From NCBI RefSeq assembly GCF_014190915.1, contig NZ_JACHVU010000016.1, forward strand, positions 1 through 64,000: a stretch of DNA of 64,000 bases, given 5' to 3'. The position numbers and the translations under genes are program-made. The DNA comes from Mycolicibacterium iranicum (GTDB lineage Bacteria; Actinomycetota; Actinomycetes; Mycobacteriales; Mycobacteriaceae). Within the stretch, counting starts at the first letter, position 1; each line of letters begins with the position of its first letter. The notes below the pieces were generated by a model. The model saw only the letters and a list, made by a program, of their open reading frames with translations, ran no database searches and was not told the DNA's origin. Of the stretch, positions 60,496-64,000 are shown piece after piece.

Positions 60496-61469
60496 CCCGC
60501 TTCCTCGCCCGCCGGCTGCTGAACTATGCCCTCCTGCTGGGGCTGGCGTCGTTCCTGACGTTCACCCTCACCTCGTTGACGTTCGCCCCGCTCGACAGCC
60601 TGCTGGAACGCAACCCGCGACCGCCGCAGGCGGTGATCGACGCCAAGGCCGCCGAACTCAACCTCGACGAGCCCATCCCGATCCGGTACGCCGACTGGGT
60701 GGGCGGTGTGGTGCGCGGGGACTTCGGCACCACCGTGGCCGGCCAGCCCGTCACCGACGAACTGTGGCGCCGCGTCGGGGTGAGCCTGCGGCTGGTGATC
60801 ATCGGATCGATCGTCGGCACCGCCCTGGGCGTCGTCGTCGGGGCCTGGGGGGCCATCCGGCAGTACCGACTGTCCGACCGGGTCATCACCACGCTGGCGC
60901 TGCTGACGCTGAGCACACCGACCTTCGTGATCGCCAACCTGCTCATCCTGGCTGCGCTGCAGGGCAATTCGATTCTCGGAGTACAGATCTTCGAGTACAC
61001 CGGGGAGACGTCGACCGACGCCGTCGGCGGGACGTTCAGCCAGCTGGTGGACCGTCTGCAACATCTCGTGCTGCCCACGCTCACACTGGCGCTGGGCACC
61101 ATCGCGGGCTTCAGCCGCTACCAGCGCAACGCGATGCTCGACGTGCTCGGCCAGGACTTCATCCGCACCGCCCGCGCCAAGGGGCTGACCCGGCGGCAGG
61201 CGTTGTTCAAACACGGCCTGCGCACCGCGCTGATCCCGATGGCCACCCTGTTCGCCTACGGCGTGGGCGGCCTGTTCACCGGCGCGGTGTTCGTCGAGAA
61301 GATCTTCGGATGGCACGGCATCGGTGAATGGTTCGTGCAGGGCATCACCACGCAGGACACCAACATCATCGTCGCCATCACGGTGTTCACCGGTGCGACG
61401 GTGCTGCTGGCCGGGCTGCTGTCCGACGTGCTGTACGCCGCCCTCGACCCGAGGGTGCGTGTCTCGTGA
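60492..61469 (+). CDS. oppB: Oligopeptide ABC transporter permease OppB
   Basis: Inner-membrane permease of 325 residues with six helices and the ATPase-contact EAA loop RAKGLTRRQALFKHGLRTAL (about 230). Equivalent to Rv1283c. It pairs with OppC for peptide uptake; in M. tuberculosis this system imports oligopeptides such as glutathione. Coupled to oppC by a GTGA overlap. Confidence 0.95.
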   Translation: MTRFLARRLLNYALLLGLASFLTFTLTSLTFAPLDSLLERNPRPPQAVIDAKAAELNLDEPIPIRYADWVGGVVRGDFGTTVAGQPVTDELWRRVGVSLRLVIIGSIVGTALGVVVGAWGAIRQYRLSDRVITTLALLTLSTPTFVIANLLILAALQGNSILGVQIFEYTGETSTDAVGGTFSQLVDRLQHLVLPTLTLALGTIAGFSRYQRNAMLDVLGQDFIRTARAKGLTRRQALFKHGLRTALIPMATLFAYGVGGLFTGAVFVEKIFGWHGIGEWFVQGITTQDTNIIVAITVFTGATVLLAGLLSDVLYAALDPRVRVS

Positions 61470-62395
61470 CCGTCGAACGCTCCCGGGACGAGGCCGTCGC
61501 CCCCGAACACCGGTTCGTATCGCGGCGCACGCTGGTGTGGCGGCGATTCGTCCGCAACCGGCCCGCGGTGGTGTCCCTGTTCGTGCTCGCCGCGCTGTTC
61601 CTCAGCTGCTACGCGCTGCCGCCGCTGCTGCCCTTCACCCACACCGAGCTGGACTACTACGCGCTGCAGCAACCCCCCACCACCACACACTGGTTCGGCA
61701 CCAACGCGCTCGGCCAGGACGTGCTCGCCCAGACGCTGCGCGGCATGCAGAAATCCATGCTGATCGGAGTGTGTGTGGCGTTCCTGTCGACGCTGATCGC
61801 GGCGACGGTGGGGGCGATCGCGGGCTACTTCGGCGCGTGGCGCAACGCCACGCTGATGTGGATCGTCGATCTGCTGCTCGTCATCCCGGGCTTCCTCCTC
61901 ATCGCGATCGTCACACCTCGGCTGCGCGACTCCGATACCGAGCTGTGGCTGATCGTGCTGCTGGCGGGGTTCAGCTGGATGATCAGCGCCCGCATCGTGC
62001 GGGGGCTGACGATGAGCCTGCGGGAACGCGAATTCGTGACCGCCGCACGGTATATGGGCGTCAGCAACTGGCGCATCATCGTGCGCCACATCGTGCCGAA
62101 CGCAGCCTCGATCCTGATCATCGACACCGCGCTGAACGTCGGCCTGGCCATCCTGGCCGAGACGAGCCTGAGCTTCCTCGGGTTCGGTGTGCAGCCGCCG
62201 GACGTGTCGCTGGGCACGCTGATCGCCGACGGCACCCGGTCGGTGACGACCTTCCCGTGGGTGTTCCTGTTCCCGGCCGGGGTGCTGGTGCTGATCGTGT
62301 TCTGCGCCAACCTCGTCGGCGACGGCCTGCGCGACGCGCTCGATCCCGGGGTACGTCCGGCCCGGCGCCGCCGACGCCGGAGGGCGGCGGCATGA
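61466..62395 (+). CDS. oppC: Oligopeptide ABC transporter permease OppC
   Basis: Second permease, 309 residues, with an N-terminal OppC extension before the first helix (VVSLFVLAALFLSCYALPPL), the THWFGTNALGQDVLAQ motif and EAA loop AARYMGVSNWRIIVRHIVP. The GTG at 61466 overlaps the oppB stop, and the stop overlaps oppD (ATGA). Ends with an Arg-rich tail. Equivalent to Rv1282c. Confidence 0.95.
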   Translation: MTVERSRDEAVAPEHRFVSRRTLVWRRFVRNRPAVVSLFVLAALFLSCYALPPLLPFTHTELDYYALQQPPTTTHWFGTNALGQDVLAQTLRGMQKSMLIGVCVAFLSTLIAATVGAIAGYFGAWRNATLMWIVDLLLVIPGFLLIAIVTPRLRDSDTELWLIVLLAGFSWMISARIVRGLTMSLREREFVTAARYMGVSNWRIIVRHIVPNAASILIIDTALNVGLAILAETSLSFLGFGVQPPDVSLGTLIADGTRSVTTFPWVFLFPAGVLVLIVFCANLVGDGLRDALDPGVRPARRRRRRRAAA

Positions 62396-64000
62396 GCCTG
62401 CTCGAGGTGCGCGGATTGCACGTCGCCTTCCCCATCGACAACCCCACCGGCCCTGACCGTGTCGAAGCCGTGCGCGGCTTGGACTACCACGTCGACGCCG
62501 GCGAAGTCGTAGCCCTGGTCGGTGAATCCGGGGCCGGCAAGAGCGCGGGCGCGATGGCGGTGGTCGGCCTGCTGCCCGAATACGCCGAGGTGTCGGGCTC
62601 TGTGCGGCTGCACGGCGACGAACTCCTCGGGCGATCCGACCGGGACATGTCGCGGATCCGCGGGGCCTCGATCGGCACCGTCTTCCAGGATCCGATGTCG
62701 GCGCTCACGCCGGTGTACACCGTCGGCGATCAGATCGCCGAGGCGATCCGCATCCACCACCGCGACGTCGACGCCCGCTCCGCGCGCATCCGGGCGGTCG
62801 AGCTGCTCGAGCTCGTCGGGATCGCGCAGCCTGCGCAGCGGGCCCGGGCGTTCCCGCACGAGATGTCCGGCGGGGAACGGCAGCGCGTGGTCATCGCGAT
62901 CGCGATCGCCAACGATCCCGATCTGTTGATCTGCGACGAACCGACGACCGCCCTGGACGTCACCGTGCAGGCACAGATCCTCGACGTGCTGCGCACCGCA
63001 CGCGACGTCACCGGCGCCGGGGTGCTCATCATCACCCACGACCTCGGCGTCGTCGCGGAGTTCGCCGACCGCGCGCTGGTCATGTACGCCGGCCGCGCGG
63101 TGGAGACCGCACCGGTCGCCGATCTGTACCGCAGCCGCCGGATGCCCTACACCGCAGGGCTTCTGGGGTCGGCCCCGCGTCTCGATGCCCCGCAGGGGGC
63201 TCGCCTGGTGCCCATCCCCGGCGCGCCGCCGTCGATGACCGCGCTGCCGCCGGGCTGCCCGTTCACCCCGCGCTGCCCGCTGGCGATCGACGAGTGCAGC
63301 GCCGCCGAGCCCGCCCTGGAGCCGGTCGGGCCGGGCCACCTCGTCGCCTGCATCCGCCACGAGCACGTCGTGGGACGCAGTGCGGCCGACATCTACGGGG
63401 TGTCGACGGCGCCCCCCGCGGCACCGGCGGAGCCGTCCGAGGCCGTCGTCCTGCGCGTCACCGACCTGTCGAAGACCTACCAGCTGACCAAGGGTGTGGT
63501 GTTCCGGCGCCGGATCGGTGAGGTGAGGGCGGTCGATTCCGTCAGCTTCACCCTGGCGGCGGGCCGCACGCTGGGCATCGTCGGCGAATCCGGATCGGGC
63601 AAGTCCACCACGCTGCACCAGATTTTGGATCTGGCCGCACCGCAATCCGGCACGATCGAGGTGCTCGGCCACGATGTCGCAACACTGGACCGCGCCGGCC
63701 GTCGCGCCCTACGCGGGGATCTGCAGGTGGTGTTCCAGGACCCGGTGGCGTCGCTGGACCCTCGGCTGCCGGTGTTCGACGTGCTGGCAGAACCGCTGCA
63801 GGCCAACGGGTTCGCGAAGAATGCGATCCGCGACAGGGTGGCCGAGCTGTTGACCGTGGTCGGGATGCGCCGCGAGGACGCGAGCCGCTACCCGGCGGAG
63901 TTCTCCGGTGGGCAGAAACAGCGCATCGGCATCGCGCGGGCCCTGGCGCTGCAGCCCAAGATCCTCGCCCTCGACGAGCCGGTGTCGGCGCTGGACGTAT
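62392..64000 (+). CDS. oppD: Fused oligopeptide ABC transporter ATPase OppD (cut by window edge)
   Basis: Two ATPase domains in one chain, as in Rv1281c. Domain 1: Walker A GESGAGKSAGA (about 44), signature MSGGERQRVVIA, Walker B LLICDEPTTALDV, then the OppD iron-sulfur-type segment PGCPFTPRCPLAIDEC. Domain 2: GESGSGKSTT (about 402), FSGGQKQRIGIARAL, LALDEPVSALDV at the window end. 536 codons are present; roughly 70-80 more are expected. The gene begins in the oppC stop. Confidence 0.95.
   Translation, partial: MSLLEVRGLHVAFPIDNPTGPDRVEAVRGLDYHVDAGEVVALVGESGAGKSAGAMAVVGLLPEYAEVSGSVRLHGDELLGRSDRDMSRIRGASIGTVFQDPMSALTPVYTVGDQIAEAIRIHHRDVDARSARIRAVELLELVGIAQPAQRARAFPHEMSGGERQRVVIAIAIANDPDLLICDEPTTALDVTVQAQILDVLRTARDVTGAGVLIITHDLGVVAEFADRALVMYAGRAVETAPVADLYRSRRMPYTAGLLGSAPRLDAPQGARLVPIPGAPPSMTALPPGCPFTPRCPLAIDECSAAEPALEPVGPGHLVACIRHEHVVGRSAADIYGVSTAPPAAPAEPSEAVVLRVTDLSKTYQLTKGVVFRRRIGEVRAVDSVSFTLAAGRTLGIVGESGSGKSTTLHQILDLAAPQSGTIEVLGHDVATLDRAGRRALRGDLQVVFQDPVASLDPRLPVFDVLAEPLQANGFAKNAIRDRVAELLTVVGMRREDASRYPAEFSGGQKQRIGIARALALQPKILALDEPVSALDV

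Noticed and set aside
60018..61316. Long minus-strand frame opposite oppB
   Set aside because: Antisense shadow; the plus-strand protein has the full permease signature.

Overview
The window is high-GC actinobacterial DNA. Its gene content and order match the murA - atp operon - thr/lys - argS - cys - opp part of a Mycobacterium chromosome. Strong species-group markers are the atpH gene encoding a b-delta fusion, an AtpE nearly identical to the M. tuberculosis protein, MurA with Asp117 in place of the catalytic Cys, a Rho with a long disordered insertion, and an MspA-family protein. The abundance of accessory genes absent from M. tuberculosis at this locus suggests a fast-growing environmental mycobacterium (Mycolicibacterium); the species is not assigned.

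Layout. (1) 1-2.2 kb: promoters and boxA leader of an rRNA operon that lies off the left edge, murA, and a divergent cobalamin adenosyltransferase. (2) 2.2-10.6 kb: a DUF2550 gene and the complete F1Fo ATP synthase operon (atpI-B-E-F-H-A-G-D-C, minus strand). (3) 10.8-15 kb: wecA, sua5, prmC, prfA and rpmE, all minus strand. (4) 15.1-18.6 kb: an accessory block with an acyl-CoA synthetase and divergent TetR regulator, and a mycothiol-dependent-enzyme-like protein with a divergent MarR regulator. (5) 18.6-27.5 kb: rho, then argS-lysA-thrA-thrC-thrB, tightly coupled by 4-base overlaps, with tRNA-Arg(CCG) next to argS. (6) 27.7-46.9 kb: a long accessory region with an MspA-family protein, hydrolase, GIY-YIG protein, secreted Pro-rich protein, a PqqD-like/M50 metalloprotease paired with an unusual repeat protein, peptidoglycan enzymes, a two-subunit acyl-CoA dehydrogenase, an F420-type oxidoreductase, a TehA/SLAC1 transporter, a NarL-type two-component system and a DUF4097 protein. 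(7) 47-52.1 kb: Rrf2 regulator, isochorismatase-like hydrolase, and the sulfate assimilation operon cysD-cysNC-cysQ. (8) 52.2-60.4 kb: an operon-like series of OmpR response regulator, histidine kinase, and a GT39 / GT2-GtrA / GT39 envelope glycosylation set, with a divergent anchored protein. (9) 60.5-64 kb: oppB, oppC and the fused oppD, which is cut by the right edge.

How the parts work together. The core blocks cover energy conversion, translation termination and its methylation, aspartate-family amino acids, and sulfate activation. The most unusual unit is the pair at 31.3-34.7 kb: an integral-membrane HExxH protease with an N-terminal peptide-recognition-like domain and two CxxC modules, downstream of a gene for a repeat protein with two 28-residue AAPI repeats. 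It looks like a protease/substrate or precursor-peptide system. A 60-bp near-perfect palindrome lies inside the start of the upstream GT39 gene. At least ten genes show a TANNNT -10 hexamer 6-7 bases before the start codon, the pattern of leaderless mycobacterial transcripts, and this decided several start codons. No insertion sequence, prophage or CRISPR array was seen.
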